From Eledone cirrhosa (Eukaryota; Mollusca; Cephalopoda; Octopoda; Eledonidae): DNA of 64,000 nt. The translations under genes and the position numbers were made by a program. Shown in pieces: positions 1-13,323 of this stretch; positions within the stretch are counted from its first letter, which is position 1; each line of letters opens with the position of its first letter. The notes below the pieces were generated by a model. That model worked only from the letters and a program-made list of their open reading frames with translations, ran no database searches and was not told the DNA's origin. The stretch covers positions 27,298,108 through 27,362,107 of the forward strand of contig OZ024744.1 of NCBI GenBank assembly GCA_964016885.1, read 5' to 3'.

Positions 1-553
1 AGGCATCTCAGTGTATGTGGTGGTAAGAAGGGAGGTAACCTTAGGGCCAAGGACACCAGAAGACTCCACTGCTACGGCTAGGCATCTCAGTGCATGTGGT
101 GGTAAGAAGGGAGGTAACCTTAGGGCCAAGAACACCAGAAGTCTCCACTGTTACGGCTAGGCATGTCAGTGCATGTGGTGGTAAGAAGGGAGGGAACCTT
201 AGGTCCAGGGACACCAGAAGTCTCCACTGCTACGGCTAGGCATCTCAGTGCATGTGGTGGTAAGAAGGGAGGTAACCTTAGGTCCAGGGACACCAGAAGT
301 TTCCACTGCTACGGCTAGGCATCTCAGTTCATGTGGTGGTAAGAAGGGAGGTAACCTTAGGGCCAAGGACACCAGAATTCTCCACTGTTACGGCTAGGCA
401 TCTCAGTGCATGTGGTGGTAAAAAGGGAGGTAACCTTAGGGCCAAGGACACCAGAAGTCTCCACTGTTACGGCTAAGCATCTCAGTGCATGTGGTGGTAA
501 GAAGGGAGGTAACCTTAGGGCCAGGGACACCAGAAGTCTCCACTGCTACGGCT

Positions 554-631
554 AGGCATGTCAGTGCATGTGGTGGTAAGAAGGAAGTAACCTTAGGGCC
601 AGGGACACCAGAAGTCTCCACTGTTACGGCT
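554..631 (+). repeat. 78-bp monomer, family 1 (AAGAAGGAAGTAACC type)
   Basis: One G is missing from the AAGAAGGG run. The same shortened monomer is at 16,664-16,741, 31,115-31,192, 31,509-31,586, 38,380-38,457, 41,223-41,300 and 41,459-41,536. Close relatives are at 4,661-4,738 and 20,771-20,848. A further variant with AAGAAGTAAGTAACC is at 7,108-7,185, 23,218-23,295, 26,535-26,612 and 29,852-29,929. All 13 may descend from one deletion, because their flanking monomers are also alike. They are useful landmarks for aligning the array. Confidence 0.9.
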
Positions 632-3600
632 AGGCATCTCAGTGCATGTGGTGGTAAGGAGGGAGGTAACCTTAGGGCCAGGCACACCAGAAGTCTCCAC
701 TGTTACGGCTAGGCATTTCAGTGCATGTGGTGGTAAGAAGGGAAGTAACCTTAGGGCCAGGGACACCAGAAGTCTCCACTGTTACGGCTAGGCATCTCAG
801 TGCATGTGGTGGTAAGAAGGGAGGTAACCTTAGGGCCAAGGACACCAGAAGTCTCCACTGTTACGGCTAGGCATCTCAGTGCATGTGGTGGTAAGAAGGG
901 AGGTAACCTTAGGGCCAGGGACACCAGAAGACTCCACTGCTACGGCTAGGCATCTCAGTGCATGTGGTGGTAAGAAGGGAGGTAACCTTAGGGCCAAGGA
1001 CACCAGAAGTCTCCACTGTTACGGCTAGGCATGTCAGTGCATGTGGTGGTAAGAAGGGAGGGAACCTTAGGGCCAGGGACACCAGAAGTCTCCACTGTTA
1101 CGGCTAGGCATCTCAGTGCATGTGGTGGTAAGGAGGGAGGTAACCTTAGGGCCAGGCACACCAGAAGTCTCCACTGTTACGGCTAGGCATCTCAGTGCAT
1201 GTGGTGGTAAGAAGGGAGGTAACCTTAGGGCCAAGGACACCAGAAGCCTCCACTGTTACGGCTAGGCATTTCAGTGCATGTGGTGGTAAGAAGGGAAGTA
1301 ACCTTAGGGCCAGGGACACCAGAAGTCTCCACTGTTACGGCTAGGCATGTCAGTGCGTGTGGTGGTAAGGAGGGAGGTAACCTTAGGGCCAAGGACACCA
1401 GAAGTCTCCACTGTTACGGCTAGGCATGTCAGTGCATGTGGTGGAAAGAAGGGAGGTAACCTTAGGGCAAGCGACACCAGAAGTGTCCACTGCTACGGCT
1501 AGGCATCTCAGTGCATGTGGTGGTAAGAAGGGAGGTAACCTTAGGGCCAGGGACACCAGAAGTCTCCAGTGTTACGTCTAGGCATCTCAGTGCATGTGGT
1601 GGTAAGAAGGGAGGTAACCTTAGGGCCAAGGACACCAGAAGTCTCCACTGCTACGGCTAGGCATCTCAGTGCATGTGGTGGTAAGAAGGGAAGGAACCTT
1701 AGGGCCAGGGACACCAGAAGTCTCCACTGTTACGGCTAGGCATCTCAGTGCATGTGGTGGTAAGAAGGGAGGGAACCTTAGGGCCAGGGACACCAGAAGT
1801 CTCCACTGATACGGCTAGGCATCTCAGTGCATGTGGTGGTAAGAAGGGAGGGAACCTTAGGTCCAGGGACACCAGAAGTCTCCACTGCTACGGCTAGGCA
1901 TCTCAGTGCATGTGGTGGTAAGAAGGGAGGTAACCTTAGGTCCAGGGACACCAGAAGTTTCCACTGCTACGGCTAGGCATCTCAGTTCATGTGGTGGTAA
2001 GAAGGGAGGTAACCTTAGGGCCAAGGACACCAGAAGTCTCCACTGTTACGGCTAGGCATCTCAGTGCATGTGGTGGTAAGAAGGGAGGTAACCTTAGGGT
2101 CAAGGACACCAGAAGTCTCCACTGCTACGGCTAGGCATCTCAGTGCATGTGGTGGTAAGAAGGCAGGTAACCTTAGGGCCAGGGAGAGCAGAAGTCTCCA
2201 CTGCTACGGCTAGGCATCTCAGTGCATGTGGTGGTAAGAAGGGTGGTAACCTTAGGGCCAGGGACACCAGAAGTCTACACTGTTACGGCTAGGCATATCA
2301 GTGCATGTGGTGGTAAGAAGGGAGGTAACCTTTGAGCCAGGGACACCAGAAGACTCCACTGTTACGGCTAGGCATCTCAGTGCATGTGGTGGTAAGAAGG
2401 GAGGTAACCTTAGGGCCAGGGACACCAGAAGTCTCCACTGTTACGGCTATGCATCTCAGTGCATGTGGTGGTAAGGAGGGAGATAACCTTAGGGCCAAGG
2501 ACACCAGAAGTCTCCACTGTTACGGCTAGGCATCTCAGTGCATGTGGTGGTAAGAAGGGAGGTAACCTTAGGGCCAGGGACACCAGAAGTCTCCACTGCT
2601 ACGGCTAGGCATCTCAGTGCATGTGGTGGTAAGACGGGAGGTAACCTTAGGTCCAGGGACACCAGAAGTCTCCACTGCTACGGCTAGGCATCTCAGTGCA
2701 TGTGGTGGTAAGAAGGGAGGTAACCTTAGGGCCAGGGACACCAGAAGACTCCACTGTTACGGCTAGGCATCTCAGTGCATGTGGTGGTAAAGAGGGAGGT
2801 AACCTTAGGGCCAGGGACACCAGACGTCTCCACTGCTACGGCTAGGCATCTCAGTTCATATGGTGGTAAGAAGGGAGGTAACCTTAGGGCCAAGGACACC
2901 AGAAGTCTCCACTGTTACGGCTAGGCATCTCAGTGCATGTGGTGGTTAGAAGGGAGGTAACCTTAGGGCCAAGGACACCAGAAGTCTCCACTGCTACGGC
3001 TAGGCATCTCAGTGCATGTGGTGGTAAGAAGGGAGGTAACCTTAGGGCCAGGGACACCAGAAGACTCCACTGCTACGGCTAGGCATCTCAGTGCATGTGG
3101 TGGTAAGAAGGGAGGTAACCTTAGGGCCAGGGACACCAGAAGTCTACACTGTTACGGCTAGGCATATCAGTGTATGTGGTGGTAAGAAGGGAGGTAACCT
3201 TTGAGCCAGGGACACCAGAAGACTCCACTGTTACGGCTAGGCATCTCAGTATATGTGGTGGTAAGAAGGGAGGTAACCTTAGGGCCAGGGACACCAGAAG
3301 TCTCCACTGTTACGGCTAGGCATCTCACTTCATGTGGTGGTAAGAAGGGAGGTAACCTTAGGGCCAAGGACACCAGAAGTATCCACTGCTACGGCTAGGC
3401 ATCTCAGAGCATGTGGTGGTAAGAAGGGAGGTAACCTTAGGGCCAAGGACACCAGAAGACTTCACTGTTACGGCTAGGCATCTCAGTGCATGTGGTGGTA
3501 AAGAGGGAGGTAACCTTAGTGCCAGGGACACCAGACGTCTCCACTGCTACGGCTAAGCATCTCAGTGCATGTGGTGGTAAGAAGGGAGGTAACCTTAGGG

Positions 3601-4975
3601 CCAGGGACACCAGAAGTCCCCACTGCTACGGCTAGGCATCTCAGTGCATGTGGTGGTAAGAAGGGAGGTAACATTAGGGCCAGGGACACCAGAAGTCTCC
3701 ACTGCTACGGCTAGGCATCTCAGTGCATGTGGTGGTAAGAAGGGAGGTAACCTTAGGTCCAGGGACACCAGAAGTCTCGACTGCTACAGCTAGGCATCTC
3801 AGTTCATATGGTGGTAAGAAGGGAGGTAACCTTAGTGTCAAGGACACCAGAAGTCTCCACTGTTACGGCTAGGCATCTCACTTCATGTGGTGGTAAGAAG
3901 GGAGGTAACCTTAGGGCCAAGGACACCAGAAGTATCCACTGCTACGGCTAGGCATCTCAGTGCATGTGGTGGTAAGAAGGGAGGTAATCTTAGGGCCAAG
4001 GACACCAGAAGTCTCCACTGCTACGGCTAGGCATCTCAGTGCATGTGGTGGTAAGAAGGGAGGTAACCTTAGGGCCAGGGACACCAGAAGACTCCACTGT
4101 TACGGCTAGGCATCTCAGTGCATGTGGTGGTAAAGAGGGAGGTAACCTTAGGGCCAGGGACACCAGACGTCTCCACTGCTACGGCTAGGCATCTCAGTGC
4201 ATGTGGTGGTAAGAAGGGAGGTAACCTTAGGGCCAGGGACACCAGAAGTCTCCACTGCTACGGCTAGGCATCTCAGTGCATGTGGTGGTAAGAAGGGAGG
4301 TAAACTTAGGGCCAGGGACACCAGAAGTCTCCACTGTTACGGCTAGGCATGTCAGTGCATGTGGTGGTAAGAAGGGAGGTAACCTTAGGTCCAAGGACCC
4401 CAGAAGTCTCCACTGTTACGGCTAGGCATCTCAGTGCATGTGGTGGTAAGAAGGGAGGTAACCTTAGGGCCAGGGACACCAGAAGTCTCCACTGTTACGG
4501 CTAGGCATCTCAGTGCATGTGGTGGTAAGGAGGGAGATAACCTTAGGGCCAAGGACACCAGAAGTCTCCACTGTTACGGCTAGGCATCTCAGTGCATGTG
4601 GTGGTAAGAAGGGAGGTAACATTAGGGCCAGGGACACCAGAAGTCTCCACTGCTACGGCTAGGCATCTCAGTGCATGTGGTGGTAAGAAGGAAGTAACCT
4701 TAGGGCCAGGGACACCAGAAGTCTCCACTGCTACGACTAGGCATCTCAGTGCATGTGGTGGTAAGAAGGGAGGTAACCTTAGGTCCAGGGACACCAGAAG
4801 TCTCCACTGCTACGGCTAGGCATCTCAGTTCATAAGGTGGTAAGAAGGGAGGTAAACTTAGGGCCAGGGACACCAGAAGTCTCCACTGTTACGGCTAGGC
4901 ATGTCAGTGCATGTGGTGGTAAGAAGGGAGGTAACCTTAGGTCCAAAGACAACAGAAGTCTCCACTGTTACGGCT

Positions 4976-5053
4976 AGGCATCTCATGCATGTGGTGGTAA
5001 GAAGGGAGGTAACCTTAGGGCCAGGGACACCAGAAGACTCCACTGCTACGGCT
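4976..5053 (+). repeat. 78-bp monomer, family 2 (CATCTCATGCATG)
   Basis: One base is lost where other monomers read CATCTCAGTGCATG. The identical event is at 21,086-21,163, carried by the 16.1-kb duplication. Confidence 0.93.
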
Positions 5054-5401
5054 AGGCATCTCAGTGCATGTTGTGGTAAGAAGGGAGGTAACCTTAGGTC
5101 CAAGGACACCAGAAGTCTCCACTGTTACGGCTAGGCATGTCAGTGCATGTGGTGGTAAGAAGGGAGGGAACCTTAGGTCCAGGGACACCAGAAGTCTCCA
5201 CTGCTACGGCTAGGCATCTCAGTGTATGTGGTGGTAAGAAGGGAGGTAACCTTAGGTCCAGGGACACCAGAAGTTTCCACTGCTACGGCTAGGCATCTCA
5301 GTTCATGTGGTGGTAAGGAGGGAGGTAACCTTAGGGCCAAGTACACCAGAAGTCTCCACTGTTACGGCTAGGCATCTCAGTGCATGTGGTGGTAAGAAGG
5401 C

Positions 5402-8400
5402 AGGTAACCTTAGGGCCAGGGACACCAGAAGTCTCCACTGTTACGGCTAGGCATCTCACTTCATGTGGTGGTAAGAAGGGAGGTAACCTTAGGGCCAAGG
5501 ACACCAGAAGTCTCCACTGTTACGGCTAGGCATCTCATTGCATGTGGTGGTAAGAAGGGAGGTAACCTTAGGGCCAGGGACACCAGAAGACTCCACTGCT
5601 ACGGCTAGGCATCTCAGTGCATGTGGTGGTAGGAAGGGAGGTAACCTTAGGGCCAAGGACACCAGAAGTCTCCACTGTTACGGCTAGGCATGTCAGTGCA
5701 TGTGGTGGTAAGAAGGGAGGGAACCTTAGGGCCAGGGACACCAGAAGTCTCCACTGCTACGGCTAGGCATCTCAGTGCATGTGGTGGTAAGAAGGGAGGT
5801 AACCTTAGGGCCAGGGACACCAGAAGACTCCACCGCTACGGCTAGGCATCTCAGTGCATGTGGTGGTAAGAAGGGAGGTAACCTTAGGGCCTAGGACACC
5901 AGAAGTCTCCACTGTCACGGCTAGGCATGTCAGTGCATGTGGTGGTAAGAAGGGAGGGAACCTTAGGTCCAGGGACACCAGAAGTCTCCACTGCTACGGC
6001 TAGGCATCTCAGTGCATGTGGTGGTAAGAAGGGAGGTAACCTTAGGTCCAAGGACACCAGAAGTTTCCACTGCTACTGCTAGGCATCTCAGTTCATGTGG
6101 TGGTAAGAAGGGAGGTAACCTTAGGGCCATGGACACCAGAAGTCTCCACTGTTACGGCTAGGCATCTCAGTGCATGTGGTGGTAAGAAGGGAGGTAACCT
6201 TAGGGTCAAGGACACCAGAAGTCTCCACTGTTACGGCTAGGCATCTCACTTCATGTGGTGGTAAGAAGGGAGGTAACCTTAGGGCCAAGGACACCAGAAG
6301 CATCCACTGCTACGGCTAGGCATCTCAGTGCATGTGGTGGTAAAAAGGGAGGTAACCTTAGGGCCAAGGACACCAGAAGTCTCCACTGCTACGGCTAGAC
6401 ATCTCAGTGCATGTGGTGGTAAGAAGGGAGGTAACCTTAGGGCCAGGGACACCAGAAGACTCCACTGTTACGGCTAGGCATCTCAGTGCATGTGGTGGTA
6501 AAGAGGGAGGTAACCTTAGGGCCAGGGACACCAGACGTCTCCACTGCTACGGCTAGGCATCTCAGTGCATGTGGTGGTAAGAAGGGAGGTAACCTTAGGG
6601 CCAGGGACACCAAAAGTCTCCACTGCTACGGCTAGGCATCTCAGTGCATGTGGTGGTAAGAAGGGAGGTAAACTTAGGGCCAGGGACACCAGAAGTCTCC
6701 ACTGTTACGGCTAGGCATGTCAGTGCATGTGGTGGTAAGAAGGGAGGTAACCTTAGGTCCAAGGACCCCAGAAGTCTCCACTGTTACGGCTAGGCATCTC
6801 AGTGCATGTGGTGGTAAGAAGGGAGGTAACCTTAGGGCCAGGGACACCAGAAGACTCCACTGCTACGGCTAGGCATCTCAGTGCATGTGGTGGTAAGAAG
6901 GGAGGTAACCTTAGGGCCAGGGACACCAGAAGTCTCCACTGTTACGGCTAGGCATCTCAGTGCATGTGGTGGTAAGGAGGGAGATAACCTTAGGGCCAAG
7001 GACACCAGAAGTCTCCACTGTTACGGCTAGGCATCTCAGTGCATGTGGTGGTAAGAAGGGAGGTAACATTAGAGCCAGGGACACCAGAAGTATCCACTGC
7101 TACGGCTAGGCATCTCAGTGCATGTGGTGGTAAGAAGTAAGTAACCTTAGGGCCAGGGACACCAGAAGTCTCCACTGCTACGGCTAGGCATCTCAGTGCA
7201 TTTGGTGGTAAGAAGGGAGGTAACCTTAGGTCCAGGGACACCAGAAGTCTCCACTGCTACGGCTAGGCATCTCAGTTCATATGGTGGTAAGAAGGGAGGT
7301 AAATTTAGGACCAGGGACACCAGAAGTCTCCACTGTTACGGCTAGGCATGTCAGTGCATGTGGTGGTAAGAAGGGAGGTAACCTTAGGGCCAAGGACACC
7401 AGAAGTCTCCACTGTTACGGCTAGGCATCTCAGTGCATGTGGTGGTAAGAAGGGAGGTAACCTTAGGGTCAAGGACACCAGAAGTCTCCACTGCTACGGC
7501 TAGGCATCTCAGTGCATGTGGTGGTAAGAAGGCAGGTAACCTTAGGGCCAGGGACAGCAGAAGTCTCCACTGCTGCAGCTAGGCATCTCAGTGCATGTGG
7601 TGGTAAGAAGGGAGGTAATCTTAGGGCCAGGGACACCAGAAGTCTACACTGTTACGGCTAGGCATATCAGTGCATGTGGTGGTAAGGAGGGAGGTAACCT
7701 TAAAGCCAGGGACACCAGAAGACTCCACTGTTACGGCTAGGCATCTCAGTGCATGTGGTGGTAAGAAGGGAGGTAACCTTAGGGCCAGGGACACCAGAAG
7801 TCTCCACTGTTACGGCTAGGCATCTCACTTCATGTGGTGGTAAGAAGGGAGGTAACCTTAGGGCCAAGGACACCAGAAGTCTCCACTGTTACGGTTAGGC
7901 ATCTCAGTGCATGTGGTGGTAAGAAGGGAGGTAAACTTAGTGCCAGGCACACCAGAAGACTCCACTGCTACGGCTAGGCATCTCAGTGCATGTGGTGGTA
8001 GGAAGGGAGGTAACCTTAGGGCCAAGGACACCAGAAGTCTCCACTGTTACGGCTAGGCATGACAGTGCATGTGGTGGTAAGAAGGGAGGGAACCTTAGGG
8101 CCAGGGACACCAGAAGTCTCCACTGTTACGGCTAGGCATCTCAGTGCATGTGGTGGTAAGAAGGGAGGTAACCTTAGGGCCAGGGACACCAGAAGTGTCC
8201 ACTGCTACGGCTAGGCATCTCAGTGCATGTGGTGGTAAGAAGGGAGGTAACCTTAGGGCCAGGGACACCAGAAGTCTCCAGTGATACGGCTAGGCATCTC
8301 AGTGCATGTGGTGGTAAGAAGGGAAGGAACCTTAGGGCCAGGGACACCAGAAGTCTCCACTGTTACGGCTAGGCATCTCACTTCATGTGGTGGTAAGAAG

Positions 8401-9409
8401 GGAGGTAACCTTAGGGCCAAGGACACCAGAAGTCTCCACTGTTACGGCTAGGCATCTCACTGCATGTGGTGGTAAGAAGGGAGGTAACCTTAGGGCCTAG
8501 GACACCAGAAGTCTCCACTGTTACGGCTAGGCATGTCACTGCATGTGGTGGTAAGAAGGGAGGTAACCTTAGGGCCAAGGACACCAGAAGTCTCCACTGT
8601 TATGGCTAGGCATCTCACTGCATGTGGTGGTAAGAAGGGAGGTAACCTTAGGGCCAAGGACACCAGAAGTCTCCACTGCTACGGCTAGGCATCTCAGTGC
8701 ATGTGGTGGTAAGAAGGGAGGTAACCTTAGGGCCAGGGACACCAGAAGTCTCCACTGTTACGGCTAGGCATCTCACTTCATGTGGTGGTAAGAAGGGAGG
8801 TAACCTTAGGGCCAAGGACACCAGAAGTCTCCACTGTTACGGCTAGGCATCTCATTGCATGTGGTGGTAAGAAGGGAGGTAACCTTAGGGCCAGGGACAC
8901 CAGAAGACTCCACTGCTACGGCTAGGCATCTCAGTGCATGTGGTGGTAGGAAGGGAGGTAACCTTAGGGCCAAGGACACCAGAAGTCTCCACTGTTACGG
9001 CTAGGCATGTCAGTGCATGTGGTGGTAAGAAGGGAGGGAACCTTAGGGCCAGGGACACCAGAAGTCTCCACTGCTACGGCTAGGCATCTCAGTGCATGTG
9101 GTGGTAAGAAGGGAGGTAACCTTAGGGCCAGGGACACCAGAAGACTCCACTGCTACGGCTAGGCATCTCAGTGCATGTGGTGGTAAGAAGGGAGGTAACC
9201 TTAGGGCCTAGGACACCAGAAGTCTCCACTGTCACGGCTAGGCATGTCAGTGCATGTGGTGGTAAGAAGGGAGGGAACCTTAGGTCCAGGGACACCAGAA
9301 GTCTCCACTGCTACGGCTAGGCATCTCAGTGCATGTGGTGGTAAGAAGGGAGGTAACCTTAGGTCCAAGGACACCAGAAGTTTCCACTGCTACTGCTAGG
9401 CATCTCAGT
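5402..9409 (+). repeat. 42-monomer higher-order repeat, first locus (about 1.2 units)
   Basis: Positions 5,402-6,092 match 8,719-9,409 at a lag of 3,317 bp, which is 42 monomers minus one 1-bp deletion at 7,108-7,185. The match starts just after a C/G difference at 5,401. Shared diagnostic monomers include CTCACTTCATG, CTCATTGCATG, GGTAGGAAGGG and CACTGTCACGG. One difference is CACCGCTACGG near 5,832 against CACTGCTACGG in the downstream copy. The same unit is amplified further at 21.5-31.0 kb. Confidence 0.85.
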
Positions 9410-10509
9410 GCATGTGGTGGTAAGAAGGGAAGTAACCTTAGGGCCAGGGACACCAGAAGTCTCCACTGTTACGGCTAGGCATGTCAGTGCGTGTGGTGGT
9501 AAGGAGGGAGGTAACCTTAGGGCCAAGGACACCAGAAGTCTCCACTGTTACGGCTAGGCATGTCAGTGCATGTGGTGGAAAGAAGGGAGGTAACCTTAGG
9601 GCAAGCGACACCAGAAGTGTCCACTGCTACGGCTAGGCATCTCAGTGCATGTGGTGGTAAGAAGGGAGGTAACCTTAGGGCCAGGGACACCAGAAGTCTC
9701 CAGTGTTACGTCTAGGCATCTCAGTGCATGTGGTGGTAAGAAGGGAGGTAACCTTAGGGCCAAGGACACCAGAAGTCTCCACTGCTACGGCTAGGCATCT
9801 CAGTGCATGTGGTGGTAAGAAGGGAAGGAACCTTAGGGCCAGGGACACCAGAAGTCTCCACTGTTACGGCTAGGCATCTCAGTGCATGTGGTGGTAAGAA
9901 GGGAGGGAACCTTAGGGCCAGGGACACCAGAAGTCTCCACTGATACGGCTAGGCATCTCAGTGCATGTGGTGGTAAGAAGGGAGGGAACCTTAGGTCCAG
10001 GGACACCAGAAGTCTCCACTGCTACGGCTAGGCATCTCAGTGCATGTGGTGGTAAGAAGGGAGGTAACCTTAGGTCCAGGGACACCAGAAGTTTCCACTG
10101 CTACGGCTAGGCATCTCAGTTCATGTGGTGGTAAGAAGGGAGGTAACCTTAGGGCCAAGGACACCAGAAGTCTCCACTGTTACGGCTAGGCATCTCAGTG
10201 CATGTGGTGGTAAGAAGGGAGGTAACCTTAGGGTCAAGGACACCAGAAGTCTCCACTGCTACGGCTAGGCATCTCAGTGCATGTGGTGGTAAGAAGGCAG
10301 GTAACCTTAGGGCCAGGGAGAGCAGAAGTCTCCACTGCTACGGCTAGGCATCTCAGTGCATGTGGTGGTAAGAAGAGTGGTAACCTTAGGGCCAGGGACA
10401 CCAGAAGTCTACACTGTTACGGCTAGGCATATCAGTGCATGTGGTGGTAAGAAGGGAGGTAACCTTTGAGCCAGGGACACCAGAAGACTCCACTGTTACG
10501 GCTAGGCAT
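9405..10509 (+). repeat. Re-copied piece of the left block (14 monomers)
   Basis: This stretch matches 1,271-2,375 at a lag of 8,134 bp (103 monomers minus three deletions). It shares unusual variants: GCGTGTGGTGG near 9,490, GTGGAAAGAAGG with GCAAGCGACACC near 9,575-9,610, GTTACGTCTAGG near 9,705 and GGGAGAGCAG near 10,317. One difference is AAGAGTGG near 10,376 against AAGGGTGG. The left junction falls inside one monomer within 9,405-9,409. The right junction, between about 10,488 and 10,509, jumps back to sequence resembling 9,556 onward. Confidence 0.85.
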
Positions 10510-10559
10510 GTCAGTGCATGTGGTGGAAAGAAGGGAGGTAACCTTAGGGCAAGCGACAC

Positions 10560-13323
10560 CAGAAGTGTCCACTGCTACGGCTAGGCATCTCAGTGCATGT
10601 GGTGGTAAGAAGGGAGGTAACCTTAGGGCCAAGGACACCAGAAGTCTCCACTGCTACGGCTAGGCATCTCAGTGCATGTGGTGGTAAGAAGGGAAGGAAC
10701 CTTAGGGCCAGGGACACCAGAAGTCTCCACTGTTACGGCTAGGCATCTCAGTGCATGTGGTGGTAAGAAGGGAGGGAACCTTAGGGCCAGGGACACCAGA
10801 AGTCTCCACTGATACGGCTAGGCATCTCAGTGCATGTGGTGGTAAGAAGGGAGGGAACCTTAGGTCCAGGGACAACAGAAGTCTCCACTGCTACGGCTAG
10901 GCATCTCAGTGCATGTGGTGGTAAGAAGGGAGTTAACCTTAGGGCCAAGGACACCAGAAGTCACCACTGCTACGACTAGGCATCTCAGTGCATGTGGTGG
11001 TAAGAAGGGAGGTAACCTTAGGGCCAGGGACAGCAGAAGTCTCCACTGCTACGGCTAGGCATCTCAGTGCATGTGGTGGTAAGAAGGGAGGTAACCTTAG
11101 GGCCAGGGACACCAGAAGTCTACAATGTTACGGCTAGGCATATCAGTGCATGTGGTGGTAAGAAGGGAGGTAACCTTAGGGCCACGGACACCAGAAGACT
11201 CCACTGTTACGGCTAGGCATCTCAGTGCATGTGGTGGTAAGAAGCGAGGTAACCTTAGAGCCAGGGACACCAGAAGTCTCCACTGTTACGGCTAGGCATC
11301 TCACTTCATGTGGTGGTAAGAAGGGAGGTAACCTTAGGGCCAAGGACACCAGAAGTCTCCACTGGTACGGCTAGGCATCTCAGTGCATGTGGTGGTAATA
11401 AGGGAGGTAACCTTAGGGCCAAGGACACCAGAAGTCACCACTGCTACGACTAGGCATCTCAGTGCATGTGGTGGTAAGAAGGGAGGTAACCTTAGGGCCA
11501 GGGACACCAGAAGACTCCACTGTTACGGCTAGGCATCTCAGTGCATGTGGTGGTAAAGAGGGAGGTAACCTTAGGGCCAGGGACACCAGACGTCTCCACT
11601 GCTACGGCTAGGCATCTCAGTGCATGTGGTGGTAAGAAGGGAGGTAACCATAGGGCCAGGGACACCAGAAGTTTCCACTGCTACGGCTAGGCATCTCAGT
11701 GCATGTGGTGGTAAGAAGGGAGGTAAACTTAGGGCCAGGGACACCAGAAGTCTCCACTGTTACGGCTAGGCATGTCAGTGCATGTGGTGGTAAGAAGGGA
11801 GGTAACCTTCGGTCCAAGGACACCAGAAGTCTCCACTGTTACGGCTAGGCATCTCAGTGCATGTGGTGGTAAGAAGGGAGGTAACCTTAGGGCCAGGGAC
11901 ACCAGAAGACTCCACTGCTACGGCTAGGCATCTCAGTGCATGTGGTGGTAAGAAGGGAGGTAACCTTAGGGCCAAGGACACCAGAAGTCTCCACTGTTAC
12001 GGCTAGGCATGTCAGTGCATGTGGTGGTAAGAAGGGAGGGAACCTTAGGACCAGGGACACCAGAAGTCTCCACTGCTACGGCTAGGCATCTCAGTGCATG
12101 TGGTGGTAAGAAGGGAGGTAACCTTAGGTTCAGTGACACCAGAAGTTTCCACTGCTACGGCTAGGCATCTCAGTTCATGTGGTGGTAAGAAGCGAGGTAA
12201 CCTTAGGGCCAAGGACACCATAAGTCTCCACTGTTACGGCTAGGCATCTCAGTGCATGTGGTGGTAAGAAGGGAGGTAACCTTAGGGCCAAGGACACCAG
12301 AAGTCTCCACTGTTACGGCTAGGCATCTCAGTGCATGTGGTGGTAAGAAGGGAGGTAACCTTAGGGCCAGGGACACCAGAAGTCTCCACTGTTACGGCTA
12401 GGCATCTCAGTGCATGTGGTGGTAAGGAGGGAGATAACCTTACGGCCAATGACACCAGAAGTCTCCACTGTTACGGCTAGGCATCTCAGTGCATGTGGTG
12501 GTAAGAAGGGAGGTAACCTTAGGGCCAGGGACAGCAGAAGTCTCCACTGCTACGGCTAGGCATCTCAGTGCATGTGGTGGTAAGAAGGGAGGTAACCTTA
12601 GGGCCAGGGACACCAGAAGTCTACACTGTTACGGCTAGGCATATCAGTGCATGTGGTGGTAAGAAGGGAAGTAACCTTAGGGCCAGGGACACCAGAAGAT
12701 TCCACTGTTACGGCTAGGCATCTCAGTGCATGTGGTGGTAAGAAGGGAGGTAACCTTAGGGCCAGGGACACCAGAAGTCTCCACTGTTACGGCTAGGCAT
12801 CTCACTTCATGTGGTGGTAAGAAGGGAGGTAACCTTAGGGCCAAGGACACCAGAAGTCTCCACTGCTACGGCTAGGCATCTCAGTGCATGTGGTGGTAAG
12901 AAGGGAGGTAACCTTAGGGCCAAGGACACCAGAAGTCACCACTGCTACGACTAGGCATCTCAGTGCATGTGGTGGTAAGAAGGGAGGTAAACTTAGGGCC
13001 AGGGACACCAGAAGACTCCACTGTTACGGCTAGGCATCTCAGTGCATGTGGTGGTAAAGAGGGAGGTAACCTTAGGGCCAGGGACACCAGACGTCTCCAC
13101 TGCTACGGCTAGGCATCTCAGTGCATGTGGTGGTAAGAAGGGAGGTAACCTTAGGGCCAGGGACACCAGTAGTTTCCACTGCTACGGCTAGGCATCTCAG
13201 TGCATATGGTGGTAAGAAGGGAGGTAAAATAGGGCCAGGGACACCAGAAGTCTCCACTGTTACGGCTAGGCATCTCAGTGCATGTGGTGGTAAGAAGGGA
13301 GGTAACCTTAGGGCCAGGGACAG
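10560..13323 (+). repeat. 35-monomer higher-order repeat, unit 1 (2,764 bp)
   Basis: This unit is followed at once by a second copy at a lag of 2,764 bp (35 monomers minus one deletion at 13,190-13,267). Markers shared with unit 2 include GAAGTCACCACTGCTACGAC near 10,958, CTACAATGTTACGG near 11,121, AACCTTCGGTCC near 11,806, TTAGGTTCAGTGAC near 12,124 and CACCATAAGTC near 12,226. The block has no gene; the small frames over 11,617-11,981 and 13,072-13,402 are repeat artefacts. Confidence 0.9.
13190..13267 (+). repeat. 78-bp monomer, family 3 (GGTAAAATAGGGCC)
   Basis: The usual GGTAACCTTAGGGCC is one base shorter and altered, which removes both short palindromes of the monomer. It recurs at 15,954-16,031 through the 35-monomer duplication. 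Confidence 0.93.

Larger units (their letters stand above)
1..9409 (+). repeat. Long duplicated block, copy 1 (119 monomers)
   Basis: This block is repeated at 16,111-25,519 with a constant lag of 16,110 bp (204 monomers minus six 1-bp deletions). Rare private variants agree in both copies: AGAATTCTCC near 375, CATCTCATGCATG near 4,982, CACCGCTACGG near 5,832 and GGCATGACAGTGC near 8,058. I found no difference in the stretches compared by eye. The left end is the window edge, so the true duplication may be longer. The copies part at 9,410, where this one has G and the other T. The block holds no gene. Confidence 0.93.

Noticed and set aside
2298..3398. An 11-monomer repeat (lag 869 bp) suggested by similar stretches near 2,298 and 3,167
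   Set aside because: Markers such as CTTTGAGCC are shared, but the flanks differ after a few monomers, so I treat it as part of the older shared series and not a distinct recent duplication.
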